A stretch of DNA of 13,384 nucleotides from Pseudomonadota bacterium (GCA_023399375.1 JAEWPX010000049.1:1-13384); one strand, 5' to 3'; counted from the first letter of the stretch, positions 1-5,945 are shown. Notes: a model not told the origin generated them from the sequence alone. Made by a program: numbers and translations.

Positions 1-523
1 GGGCGGCCCGGCGCGTGGCCGCGGCGTCGTGGCCGCGGCCGGCGCGCGCCAGCACGGCGTCGTCGAAGGTCTGCGCGCCCAGTTCCACGCAGTCGAGGCC
101 CGCGTCCCTGAGGCGCGCAAGAAGACCCGGGTCGCAGGCGTCCGGGCGCGTGGAGCAGCGCACGCGGGAAACGATCCCGGCGCGGCGCAGACGCATAGCT
201 TGCGCGAGGAAGCGCCAGGGCCACGGTTCGGGCAGGGCCGTGAACACGCCGCCGTAAAAAGCCAGTTCGTACGGGCCGCGCCCGGCCCGGGCCGCTTCCG
301 TAAGGCCCGCGGTCATGGCGGCGAGCGTCGCGTCCAGGGGCTGCGGCCCCTGGCCGCTTTGCAGCGGTTGGGCGCAGAACACGCAACGCCCGGGGCAGCC
401 CCGAAATGTCACATAAACGGGCCAGATGCGCCCGGGCCGCCGGGGCGGCTCCGGATGGCGGAAAATGCGCCCTGCGCGGGGCCGCGCAGGTGCGCAACGG
501 GGGGCTTGGGGCGCAGGTTGCAA
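1..523 (-). CDS. Elp3-like radical SAM protein (3' part outside window)
   Basis: The 174 visible codons carry a Cx3Cx2C cluster motif (GCPGRCVFC, Cys 43, 47, 50), which binds the [4Fe-4S] cluster that cleaves S-adenosylmethionine. Downstream are AFYGGVFTALP, close to the GG(S/T)FTALP block of Elp3-type enzymes, and VELGAQTFDDAVLARAGRGH, matching the VELGvQsfdd...l...rRGH block of the same group. This supports an Elp3/COG1243-like radical SAM protein; the substrate cannot be told. The acetyltransferase part of true Elp3, if present, would lie beyond the left edge. There is no ATG in the N-terminal region. TTG at 521-523 is chosen because AGGAG sits 7 bases ahead of it. The first ~35 residues are Arg/Pro-rich and precede the conserved core. 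The gene is divergent from the HIT gene. The family call is firm and the start fairly firm. Confidence 0.85.
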   Translation of the reverse strand, partial: MQPAPQAPRCAPARPRAGRIFRHPEPPRRPGRIWPVYVTFRGCPGRCVFCAQPLQSGQGPQPLDATLAAMTAGLTEAARAGRGPYELAFYGGVFTALPEPWPWRFLAQAMRLRRAGIVSRVRCSTRPDACDPGLLARLRDAGLDCVELGAQTFDDAVLARAGRGHDAAATRRAA

Positions 524-530
524 TATTTTT

Positions 531-535
531 CTCCT
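531..535 (-). promoter_or_regulatory. Ribosome binding site deciding a TTG start
   Basis: On the minus strand AGGAG lies 7 bases before the TTG at 521-523. No other in-frame ATG or GTG with such a site was seen upstream of the radical SAM cysteine motif, so this site fixes the start of that gene. Confidence 0.6.
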
Positions 536-542
536 AAACCAC

Positions 543-571
543 TTGAAAAAATACTTTTCCTTGACTATCAG
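543..571 (+). promoter_or_regulatory. Possible sigma70 promoter for the HIT gene
   Basis: TTGAAA (543-548) is followed after 17 bases by TATCAG (566-571), in an AT-rich island between two divergent genes. The -35 box is good and the -10 box only fair (4 of 6). The start codon at 658 would then have a leader of about 80 bases. This comes from inspection alone. Confidence 0.35.
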
Positions 572-657
572 GAGGGCAATGCGTTGGCTCGGCCGCGTTT
601 TCCCCCCGGAAAGCCTTGCGCCGGCCGGCAGTCGCCGCTGCAAAGAAGGCTGTGCCC

Positions 658-1086
658 ATGGACCATGCGGATTGCATTTTTTGTAAAATCGTACGGGGCG
701 AGATCCCCTGCGCCAAGGTGTACGAAACGGACCAGCTGCTGGCCTTTCTCGACATCGCTCCGGTGGCCCCGGGCCATGCCCTGGTCATCCCAAAGGCGCA
801 CCATGTCAACCTGTTCGATCTGCCCGAGGCGCTCGGCGGCCGGCTGTTCGCGGCCCTGGCCCCCGTCGCCGCCGCGATCCAGGCGGCCACGGGAGCGACT
901 GGCGTCAACGTGCAGATGAACAACAACGCCGCAGCAGGGCAAGTGGTCTTCCACGCCCACCTGCACCTCATTCCCCGTCGCGAGGGGGATGGACTGCATC
1001 TGTGGCCAGGCCGCCCCTATGCCGCCGCCGCCGCCATGGAGGCCATGGCCCGGGCGGTGCGCCAGGCCATCGCTTCTGGACGCTGA
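658..1086 (+). CDS. HIT-family nucleotide-binding protein (HinT-like)
   Basis: This 142-aa protein has the full layout of the branch that includes HinT-type nucleoside phosphoramidate or dinucleotide hydrolases. The N-terminal CIFCKIVRGEIPCAKVYE segment carries the Cys pair common in zinc-binding HIT proteins. The core APGHALVIPKAHH follows, and the C-terminal histidine triad reads HAHLHLIPR. The middle His of the triad is the expected nucleophile attacking the alpha-phosphate of a nucleotide. The length is normal for the family, and the protein should be cytosolic because no signal or membrane segment is seen. ATG 658 is chosen because it directly precedes the conserved CIFCKI start and has GAAGG 8 bases upstream; an in-frame TTG at 616 would add 14 residues with no family match. 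The IHF/HU gene follows 63 bases later on the same strand. The true substrate is unknown. Confidence 0.93.
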   Translation: MDHADCIFCKIVRGEIPCAKVYETDQLLAFLDIAPVAPGHALVIPKAHHVNLFDLPEALGGRLFAALAPVAAAIQAATGATGVNVQMNNNAAAGQVVFHAHLHLIPRREGDGLHLWPGRPYAAAAAMEAMARAVRQAIASGR

Positions 1087-1095
1087 CGAGCCCGA

Positions 1096-1113
1096 CGCGT
1101 GCTCCCGCACGCG
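1096..1113 (+). other. Small hairpin between HIT and IHF/HU genes
   Basis: CGCGTGC (1096-1102) pairs with GCACGCG (1107-1113) around a TCCC loop. It begins 9 bases after the HIT stop codon and is not followed by a T-run. It may attenuate transcription or protect the 3' end of the HIT message; no terminator is clear. Confidence 0.35.
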
Positions 1114-1149
1114 CCGCGATGCAACAACGCCAATGCGCCGGAGAACGCC

Positions 1150-1452
1150 ATGAATGGAAAAACGCTCACCAAGGCCGACATCGTCGATTACATCTACGAA
1201 AAGACCGAACGCAACCGCGCCGAGGTCAAGGTGCTGGTGGACCACCTGCTCGAACTCATGAAGCAGTCCATCAAAAAGGACCATTCCCTGCTGGTCAGCG
1301 GCTTCGGCAAATTCGAGTCCTACGACAAGAAGGCGCGCAAGGGCCGCAATCCCCAGACCAACGAGTCGATCATGCTGCCGCCGCGCAAGGTGGTGGTGTT
1401 CCGCCTTTCGCGCAAGTTCCGGGCCGAGCTCAACCCCGACGAAGTGCTCTAG
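1150..1452 (+). CDS. IHF-alpha/HU-family DNA-bending protein
   Basis: This 100-aa protein is the usual size for an HU/IHF subunit. The N-terminal helical part begins LTKADIVDYIYEKT. The segment SGFGKFE leads into the beta-arm, and the GRNPQT motif contains the proline that intercalates into bent DNA. The arm continues to PPRKVVVFRLSRKF, the usual end of the fold. These proteins bind as dimers in the nucleoid, bend DNA and assist recombination, replication start and sigma54 promoters. GRNPQT and overall spacing lean toward IHF alpha, but single-subunit HU-like proteins share them, so alpha versus HU is unsettled. The ATG at 1150 has GGAGA about 6 bases upstream; an in-frame TTG or similar farther upstream (1099) lacks such a site. 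Two hairpins follow the stop. Confidence 0.92.
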   Translation: MNGKTLTKADIVDYIYEKTERNRAEVKVLVDHLLELMKQSIKKDHSLLVSGFGKFESYDKKARKGRNPQTNESIMLPPRKVVVFRLSRKFRAELNPDEVL

Positions 1453-1460
1453 GGTTGTCT

Positions 1461-1490
1461 CCTCGAAAAAAACGGATGTTCTTTTCGAGG
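1461..1490. terminator. Hairpin with A-rich and T-rich arms after IHF/HU gene
   Basis: CCTCGAAAA (1461-1469) pairs with TTTTCGAGG (1482-1490), 9 bp. Inside, AAC and GTT can extend the stem past one mismatch to a GGAT loop. It starts 8 bases after the IHF/HU stop. The T-run lies inside the 3' arm, not after it, so it is an atypical terminator. The symmetry would allow it to act from either side between convergent genes. Confidence 0.5.
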
Positions 1491-1518
1491 ACGGCGCACT
1501 GGAAGAGTGGTTCTCTTT

Positions 1519-1546
1519 CTTAAAAGATACCGGGGTATTTTTTAAG
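1519..1546. terminator. Bidirectional terminator-like hairpin between convergent genes
   Basis: CTTAAAAGATAC (1519-1530) pairs with GTATTTTTTAAG (1535-1546) around a CGGG loop: 12 bp with one G-T pair. The arms are rich in A on one side and T on the other. It sits midway between the convergent IHF/HU and rlpA genes, as expected for a shared terminator, although the stem itself is AT-rich and therefore weaker than usual. Confidence 0.5.
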
Positions 1547-1616
1547 GCTCTCAATACCAACGCCGGCGCCGCGCCTGCCGCAGACCTCCGATTGCGGCTG
1601 GGACGGCGCCGCGCGG

Positions 1617-2363
1617 CTATTGGGCCAGGACGAACGCGCCCTCGAACACGCTGGACAGGCGCAGCCGCGCGACCTCGGCCGCGTTCACGGTGGCGAAGGT
1701 TCCGGCGTGGACCCGGAAAAACTGCGTGCCGTCGATTTCCTTGTAGTGGATGCGTGAGCCCGCGTATCCCGCCGCGAGCATCCGCGCGAAGAGTTTTTCC
1801 GCATTTTCGCGCCGGGTGAACGCCCCCACCTGCACATAGAACGGCCCGGGCAGTTCGCCGTTTGGCGTCGCGCCCGGCACGTCCCCCTCGACCTCCACGC
1901 GCACCCGCGCCGTGCCCTTGCCGTGCACGCCGAGCGCCTTGGCCCCGGCCAGGGACAGGTCCACGATGCGTCCGGCCACGAACGGTCCCCGGTCGTTGAC
2001 CCGCAGCACCTGGCTGCGGCCGTTTTCCAGGTTGGTCACCCGCACCATGGTGTACATGGGCAGCAGCTTGTGGGCGCAGGTCAGCTGGTACTGGTCGTAG
2101 ATCTCGCCGCAGGAGGTGAGCTTGCCGTGAAAGCCCGGCCCGTACCAGGAGGCGACGCCTTCCTCGCGGTAGCCCTTGGCCGAGTGCAGGGGCACGTAGG
2201 TGACGCCCTTGATCGTGTAGGGCCGCAGCGTGGCCGGTTCACGGCCCGTGACCCGGGGGATGGGGGCCTTGGCGGCGCAGCCCCAGAGCAGGGCGGCCAG
2301 CAGGGCGGCGAGGACGAGGCGCAGGGTCCGGGAAAAACGGGAAGCGGCGGCGGGGTACGGCAT
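1617..2363 (-). CDS. rlpA: RlpA-like lytic transglycosylase lipoprotein with SPOR domain
   Basis: The 248-aa product begins with a basic stretch and a hydrophobic segment ending LLWGC (lipobox, Cys29), so it should be a lipoprotein of the envelope. Residues about 68-158 form the RlpA double-psi beta-barrel: GVASWYGPGFHGK, then GEIYD, AHKLLP and RVNDRGPF. His98 and Asp124 sit at the places of the catalytic His and Asp of RlpA enzymes, which cleave glycan strands lacking stem peptides. Residues about 173-248 are a SPOR domain (PFYVQVGAF...), which binds such denuded septal glycans. Two cysteines (85 and 96) replace small residues usual in TASGE and TAAH and could form a disulfide. ATG 2363 has only a weak ribosome site but directly precedes the signal sequence. 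It lies 44 bases downstream of the cyclic-di-GMP gene and may share its transcript. Confidence 0.92.
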   Translation of the reverse strand: MPYPAAASRFSRTLRLVLAALLAALLWGCAAKAPIPRVTGREPATLRPYTIKGVTYVPLHSAKGYREEGVASWYGPGFHGKLTSCGEIYDQYQLTCAHKLLPMYTMVRVTNLENGRSQVLRVNDRGPFVAGRIVDLSLAGAKALGVHGKGTARVRVEVEGDVPGATPNGELPGPFYVQVGAFTRRENAEKLFARMLAAGYAGSRIHYKEIDGTQFFRVHAGTFATVNAAEVARLRLSSVFEGAFVLAQ

Positions 2364-2407
2364 ACGCCTGTGGTAGCCGCTGCGCCGCCAGGGCGCAACC
2401 GCCCGCG

Positions 2408-4555
2408 TCAGCGTTCGCAGGAACAGCCGTCCGGGACGCGCCTGGCGAGAAAGTCCAGCAGCGTGTCCTCGGGCAGGGGGCGGGCGTAATGGAAGCCCTG
2501 GCCCAGGTCGCACTCCAGGCCGGCCAGATCCTTGAGCTGCCCGGCGGTCTCGATGCCCTCGGCGACCACGTCGTAGCCCAGGCTGTGGGCCAGGCCGATG
2601 ACCGAGCGCACGATGGCCCGGTTGCCGTGCTCCTCCATGCCGGACACGAAGGCGCGGTCCACCTTGAGGGTGTCGATGGGGAAGCTCTGGAGGTAGGACA
2701 GGGACGAGTAACCCGTGCCGAAGTCGTCGATGCCGATGCGTGCGCCGAACTCCCGCAGGCCGCGCAGCTTGTGCATGGCCGATTCCGGATGCTCCATGAG
2801 CACGCTTTCGGTGATTTCGAGTTTGAGGTCGGCCGGCGGCATGTCCTCGTCGCGCAGCGCCGCGACGATCTGCCTGACGAGGTCGGGCTGGCTGAACTGG
2901 CGCGCGGACAGGTTGACGGACATGAAAAAAGGCGCTTCGCCGAGCAGCCCCCGCCGCCAGCGCGCCATGGCCCGGCAGGCCTCGGCCAGCACCAGCGCGC
3001 CCAGTGGGATGATCAACCCGCTTTGTTCCGCGGCCGGGATGAATTCCCCGGGCGGGACGATCTCGCCGTTCGGCCGCCGCCAGCGCACCAGCGCCTCCAC
3101 CCCGCGTGGGATCAGGGTGCGCAGGCAGAAGATCGGCTGGTAGTGGAGCACGAATTCGCCGCGGTCGATGGCCAGGCGCAAATTGGTTTCGAGGTCCATG
3201 ACCCGCTCGGCGCGCGCGCGCATGGCCCAGTCGAAGACCCGCACCCGGCCGACGCCGGCCTGGCGGGCGTTGCCCATGGCGATGGCCGCGTTCTGCAGCA
3301 GCTCGTCGGGGCGGTCGTAGTCGGCGGGCCCGAGCACCACGCCCATGCTGGCCGTGACGTAGCACTGCCGGCCCTCCACGGCGAAGGGCAGGCGCAGGCG
3401 CTCGCGGATGGCCTTGACGATGTGCAGCGCGTCCCCGGGCGTGGCGATTTCCTCGAGCAGCACCGCGAATTCGTCGCCGCCCACCCGGGCCACGGTGTCG
3501 AGCTGGCGCACCTCGCGGCGCAGCCGTTCGGAGACGCGCTTGAGCAGGTCGTCGCCGGCCACGTGCCCCAGGCTGTCGTTGATGCGCTTGAACCGGTCGA
3601 TATCCATGAAGATCAAGGCATAGAGATAATTGGAGCGGCGTCTGGCGCGCTCGATGGCGCGGGCGATGCGGTCCAGGCACAGGGCCCTGTTGGGCAGACC
3701 GGTGAGGGCGTCGTGAAAGGTGCGGTAGCGCAGCCGCTCCTCGCCGTGCTTGCGCTCGGTCGCATCCTCCAGGGCCACGGCCACCTGCCCCGGGGCCGGG
3801 CTGTAGGCCTGGGCCAGGAAATAGAGATTGAGGGGGGTGAAGAAATTTTCGAAGCGCACCGAGCGCGCCGTGCGGGCCGTCTCGCCGAGGGTTTCCAGCC
3901 AGAAGGGTTCGATGTCCGGGAACACCTCGCCAAGCAACCTGCCGACCACCTCGTCGCGCGCAAGCCCCGTGACTTTTTCAAAGGCCGGGTTGGCGTCGAG
4001 GATCTGCAAATCGCCCGGGCCCGTGGGCGCGGGGACGTGGGACAGCAGCAGGAAGGCGTTGAGCATGCCGGAGAAAAGCGCCCGGTAGCGCTGCTCGCTC
4101 TGCCGCAGTTCCTGCTCGGTGCGGTGCTTGAAAAGCGCCACCTCCACGGCCGTGCGCAGCCAGTCCCCGTCCACGGGCTTGAGCACGTAGCCGTAGGGCG
4201 CGGTGCGCTTGGCCCGCTGGAGCGTGACCCGGTCGGTGTGGGAGGTGAGGAAGATGACCGGGATGTCGCTTTCCCGCTGGATGACGCAGGCGGCTTCCAC
4301 GCCGTCCATGTCGCCCTTGAGGAAGATGTCCATGAGCACGAGGTCCGGGCGCAGGCTTTCGCACAGTTCCACGGCTTCGGTCCCGGAGGCCGTGACGCCG
4401 GCCAGGCAATAGCCCAGGCGGCGCAGGATGGCCTTGAGGTCCAGGGCCACGATGCGTTCGTCCTCGACTACGAGGACACGGGGGGCGCGGCCGCACAGCC
4501 CGTTGTTTTCAGTGATGCGCCCGGCGCAGGTCGGGTCGGTGCCGGAGGCGATCAT
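2408..4555 (-). CDS. Response regulator with REC-PAS-GGDEF-EAL (cyclic-di-GMP turnover)
   Basis: The 715-aa cytosolic protein has four modules. The REC domain (about 26-140) has acidic Glu31/Asp32, phospho-acceptor Asp76, Thr104 and Lys126, so phosphotransfer looks intact. A PAS-like domain (about 150-268) follows, containing ILDANPAFEKVTGL and ending EDATERK. The GGDEF domain (about 275-440) has Asp318 in FMDID, intact GGDEF at 359-363, and RQLD at 350-353 exactly five residues before it, the canonical inhibitory site. The EAL domain (about 455-700) keeps Glu487 (EAL), Asn548, Glu580, Asp610/611 (DDFGTGYSS), Lys631, Glu666 and Gln686. By motif both synthesis and breakdown of cyclic-di-GMP are possible; many such proteins use only one. 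No kinase gene is next to it. ATG 4555 has GAGGA a few bases upstream. Downstream is rlpA. Confidence 0.95.
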   Translation of the reverse strand: MIASGTDPTCAGRITENNGLCGRAPRVLVVEDERIVALDLKAILRRLGYCLAGVTASGTEAVELCESLRPDLVLMDIFLKGDMDGVEAACVIQRESDIPVIFLTSHTDRVTLQRAKRTAPYGYVLKPVDGDWLRTAVEVALFKHRTEQELRQSEQRYRALFSGMLNAFLLLSHVPAPTGPGDLQILDANPAFEKVTGLARDEVVGRLLGEVFPDIEPFWLETLGETARTARSVRFENFFTPLNLYFLAQAYSPAPGQVAVALEDATERKHGEERLRYRTFHDALTGLPNRALCLDRIARAIERARRRSNYLYALIFMDIDRFKRINDSLGHVAGDDLLKRVSERLRREVRQLDTVARVGGDEFAVLLEEIATPGDALHIVKAIRERLRLPFAVEGRQCYVTASMGVVLGPADYDRPDELLQNAAIAMGNARQAGVGRVRVFDWAMRARAERVMDLETNLRLAIDRGEFVLHYQPIFCLRTLIPRGVEALVRWRRPNGEIVPPGEFIPAAEQSGLIIPLGALVLAEACRAMARWRRGLLGEAPFFMSVNLSARQFSQPDLVRQIVAALRDEDMPPADLKLEITESVLMEHPESAMHKLRGLREFGARIGIDDFGTGYSSLSYLQSFPIDTLKVDRAFVSGMEEHGNRAIVRSVIGLAHSLGYDVVAEGIETAGQLKDLAGLECDLGQGFHYARPLPEDTLLDFLARRVPDGCSCER

Positions 4556-4593
4556 GGCTTCCTCGTATGGCGAAACAGCACGGCCATGTGCGC

Positions 4594-4634
4594 ATGATTA
4601 CGCTTTTACGTGCACCTGTAAAGCGTTGCACGTA
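4594..4634 (-). promoter_or_regulatory. Candidate promoter with inverted-repeat operator ahead of cyclic-di-GMP gene
   Basis: On the minus strand TTTACA (4622-4617) is followed after 16 bases by TAATCA (4600-4595), giving a leader of about 30-40 bases. An 8-bp perfect inverted repeat, TACGTGCA (4607-4614) and TGCACGTA (4627-4634) with 12 bases between, straddles the -35 box, as an operator would. The -10 box is poor, so the promoter call is tentative; the inverted repeat itself is plain. Confidence 0.35.
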
Positions 4635-4696
4635 CGTTCGAAGCGCTTTCGTTATTTTTTTCACGAAACGTGTCCGGAAAATACGCCGCAGGCGGG

Positions 4697-4728
4697 ACGT
4701 CGCGGCCGGCATGGCGCGGCCGCGACGT
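4697..4728 (-). terminator. Strong GC hairpin after the 88-aa gene
   Basis: ACGTCGCGGCCG (4697-4708) pairs with CGGCCGCGACGT read on the same strand at 4717-4728 (12 bp, 8-base loop). It lies 12 bases beyond the stop codon of the minus-strand gene at 4741-5007. There is no proper T-run; the nearest is TTTT some 20 bases on. It is probably a 3'-end or terminator structure. Confidence 0.5.
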
Positions 4729-4740
4729 GTCGGGAAACGC

Positions 4741-5007
4741 CTAGGTCGGGCACTCGCCCAGGCTCAGGCAGTAGTTTTCCACGAACCGTCCGATCTGGAC
4801 GCCAAGCGACGCGCACTGGACGCCGCGGATGCAGGCGTCGGCGTCTTCCTTGCCCAGGTGGGTGGACAGCACGTGGTTCTCGTGGCGCATGGTGACGAGC
4901 CAGTCTCCGCTCGCCGGGTCGTCGGCCACGGACAGCGTGATGCCGTGGCGCGCGATCTCGGGGTACAGGGAGGCGACGGAGGCGGCGATCTGCCTGGAAT
5001 CGGTCAT
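4741..5007 (-). CDS. Small cysteine-containing protein of unknown function
   Basis: I do not recognise this 88-aa protein. It is a convincing gene: ATG 5007 has a near-perfect AAAGGAGG five bases upstream, and a strong hairpin follows the stop. It appears soluble, with no signal or membrane segment. The first ~22 residues look helical. The middle (GITLSVADDP, DWLVTMRHENHVLSTHL) looks like a beta-hairpin or two strands, and the last third looks helical with Cys59, Cys65, Cys80 and Cys86. The last four Cys have no CxxC spacing, so a zinc ribbon is not obvious; disulfides or a metal site are possible. A His-rich stretch (RHENHVLSTH) precedes them. It lies 105 bases downstream of the STAS gene on the same strand, with a hairpin between, so co-transcription is uncertain. 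Confidence 0.75.
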   Translation of the reverse strand: MTDSRQIAASVASLYPEIARHGITLSVADDPASGDWLVTMRHENHVLSTHLGKEDADACIRGVQCASLGVQIGRFVENYCLSLGECPT

Positions 5008-5027
5008 GATGCCCTCCTTTGTTGCCG

Positions 5028-5064
5028 GTCCCGGAACCTGCCGCCGCGAGCGGCGGTCCGGGAC
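5028..5064 (-). terminator. Hairpin between STAS gene and 88-aa gene
   Basis: GTCCCGGA (5028-5035) pairs with TCCGGGAC (5057-5064). After a 5-base bulge, CCGCCG (5041-5046) pairs with CGGCGG (5051-5056) around CGAG. It lies 48 bases past the STAS stop and 20 bases before the next start codon, just ahead of that gene's ribosome site. There is no T-run. It could end the STAS transcript or sit as a leader structure of the 88-aa gene. Confidence 0.4.
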
Positions 5065-5112
5065 GCCTGCATCAAGCATGCGACCGATTCGGGCGGAGTC
5101 AAGGCGTGGCGC

Positions 5113-5496
5113 TTAGGCGTCGCGGGCGAGCAGCAGTTCCTCGGGCTCCATGTCGGGGCGTATGTCGCGGGAAACCTGGAAAAAGCCGTACAGGTCGCGC
5201 AGGCGCAACTCGTCGGCCACGGCGGGCTGGGGATTGGCCAGGATCAGGCGGCGGCCCTTGGTGGCGAGCGCCGTTTGCAGGCGTACCAGGGCGCCGACCC
5301 CGGCGCTGTCCACGGCCGGGACGTCGGCCATGTCCAGGACCGTGAGCGGATAACGGCCCACGTTGGCGGCCTCGAGAACGGCGGTTTCCAGTTCCAGGGC
5401 CGCCGGCCCGCCGAGGACGGTTGCGGCGGTCGCCCAAAGGACGCCCTGGTGGTTGGTGATGGCGATGCGGCTCATGGGTGGCGTATCCGTGGTCAT
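5113..5496 (-). CDS. STAS-domain protein (anti-anti-sigma factor type)
   Basis: The 127-aa product is a single STAS domain, about the usual length plus a short C-terminal tail. The diagnostic segment is PAVDSAGVGALVRLQ at about 60-74, with Ser64 at the place phosphorylated by a partner kinase in SpoIIAA/RsbV-type proteins. Before it lies the strand PLTVLDMADV, after it RRLILANPQP. Such proteins bind an anti-sigma kinase or work in stressosome, phosphatase or lipid-transport settings. No partner kinase (HATPase) or PP2C gene is in this window, so the partner is unknown. The start is uncertain: ATG 5496 and ATG 5475 (MSRIAIT) both lack a recognisable ribosome site, and a 10-bp hairpin ends 9 bases upstream of 5496. 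The shorter form still keeps the whole domain. Confidence 0.88.
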   Translation of the reverse strand: MTTDTPPMSRIAITNHQGVLWATAATVLGGPAALELETAVLEAANVGRYPLTVLDMADVPAVDSAGVGALVRLQTALATKGRRLILANPQPAVADELRLRDLYGFFQVSRDIRPDMEPEELLLARDA

Positions 5497-5505
5497 GAAA
5501 CGGGA

Positions 5506-5533
5506 CCGGGCGCGGAGGGATGCCCGCGCCCGG
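5506..5533 (-). other. Hairpin directly ahead of the STAS start codon
   Basis: CCGGGCGCGG (5506-5515) pairs with CCGCGCCCGG (5524-5533), 10 bp around an 8-base loop. It lies 9 bases before ATG 5496, where a ribosome binding site would be expected and none is seen. It could hide the translation start, or be a structure unrelated to translation. Confidence 0.45.
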
Positions 5534-5603
5534 AGTCCGTCGGGTTCACCCCCAATACCGAAAAGCGGGCGCGGCAGGCAAGGGGCATGGGCAAGGGCAA
5601 ATG

Positions 5604-5627
5604 AAAAAGGCCGGGATCACGGCCTTT
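5604..5627 (-). terminator. Intrinsic terminator of the zinc-ribbon gene
   Basis: On the minus strand AAAGGCCG (5627-5620) and CGGCCTTT (5613-5606) pair around a 6-base loop. The right arm runs into a stretch of five T (5608-5604). It lies 27 bases past the stop codon of the zinc-ribbon gene. It is the only hairpin in the window with a clear T-run, hence the most standard terminator here. Confidence 0.8.
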
Positions 5628-5654
5628 ATTTCTGCCCTGCAGGTCCGGGCGCGC

Positions 5655-5888
5655 CTACTTGTACCAGGACAGGAGGTTGAAGGAGGAGTAGCCGTTGTCC
5701 GGGTCCTCGGCGTAGCGGCAACCCAGGCTGTTGTCTTCGTCCTTGTTGCGGATGTCCTTTTGGGAGTTCCGGTAAAAGACGCAGGCGTTGTTGTTGCACA
5801 CGAGGATTTCCCCCCATCCCGATTCCGGCGGGCCGATCCAGGACGAGAGCTTCTCCCCGCAGTGGGGGCAATGGCGTTCTTCGAGCAT
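5655..5888 (-). CDS. Small zinc-ribbon protein
   Basis: The 77-aa product opens with HCPHCGEKLSSW (Cys7, Cys10) and then has EILVCNNNACVFYR (Cys31, Cys36), a four-Cys set that fits a zinc ribbon. A further Cys57 lies in LGCRYAEDP. The CPHCGEKL...W...VC.N..C.FY pattern resembles the Ogr/Delta-like zinc-finger proteins common in deltaproteobacteria. Those proteins are named after phage transcription activators, but a regulatory job is not shown here. The C-terminal YAEDPDNGYSSFNLLSWYK is acidic then aromatic. ATG 5888 is used because AAGGAG lies 9 bases upstream and the Cys motif follows at once; an in-frame ATG at 5939 would add 17 residues over the leader hairpin. It has its own candidate promoter and an intrinsic terminator, so it is probably transcribed alone. 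Confidence 0.82.
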   Translation of the reverse strand: MLEERHCPHCGEKLSSWIGPPESGWGEILVCNNNACVFYRNSQKDIRNKDEDNSLGCRYAEDPDNGYSSFNLLSWYK

Positions 5889-5910
5889 GATGCGCGTCTC
5901 CTTGAAAATG

Positions 5911-5937
5911 GACGTCCGGCCGGTCGCGGCCGGCGTC
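5911..5937 (-). other. Leader hairpin ahead of the zinc-ribbon gene
   Basis: GACGTCCGGCC (5911-5921) pairs with GGCCGGCGTC (5928-5937) with one bulged T and a GGTCGC loop. It lies between the candidate promoter and the ribosome site of the zinc-ribbon gene, so it would be in the message leader. Confidence 0.4.
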
Positions 5938-5945
5938 ATGGCAAG

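Noticed and set aside
2364..3680. The rlpA frame stays open far upstream of ATG 2363, giving a 687-codon frame
   Set aside because: The added part lies out of frame inside the cyclic-di-GMP gene and is Arg/Pro/Gly/Ala-rich shadow sequence; the lipoprotein signal begins at 2363.
2489..4597. 702-codon open frame on the plus strand, antisense to the cyclic-di-GMP gene
   Set aside because: It mirrors the REC-PAS-GGDEF-EAL gene codon for codon on the other strand and has no domain sense; long antisense frames are expected in GC-rich DNA because stop codons are rare.
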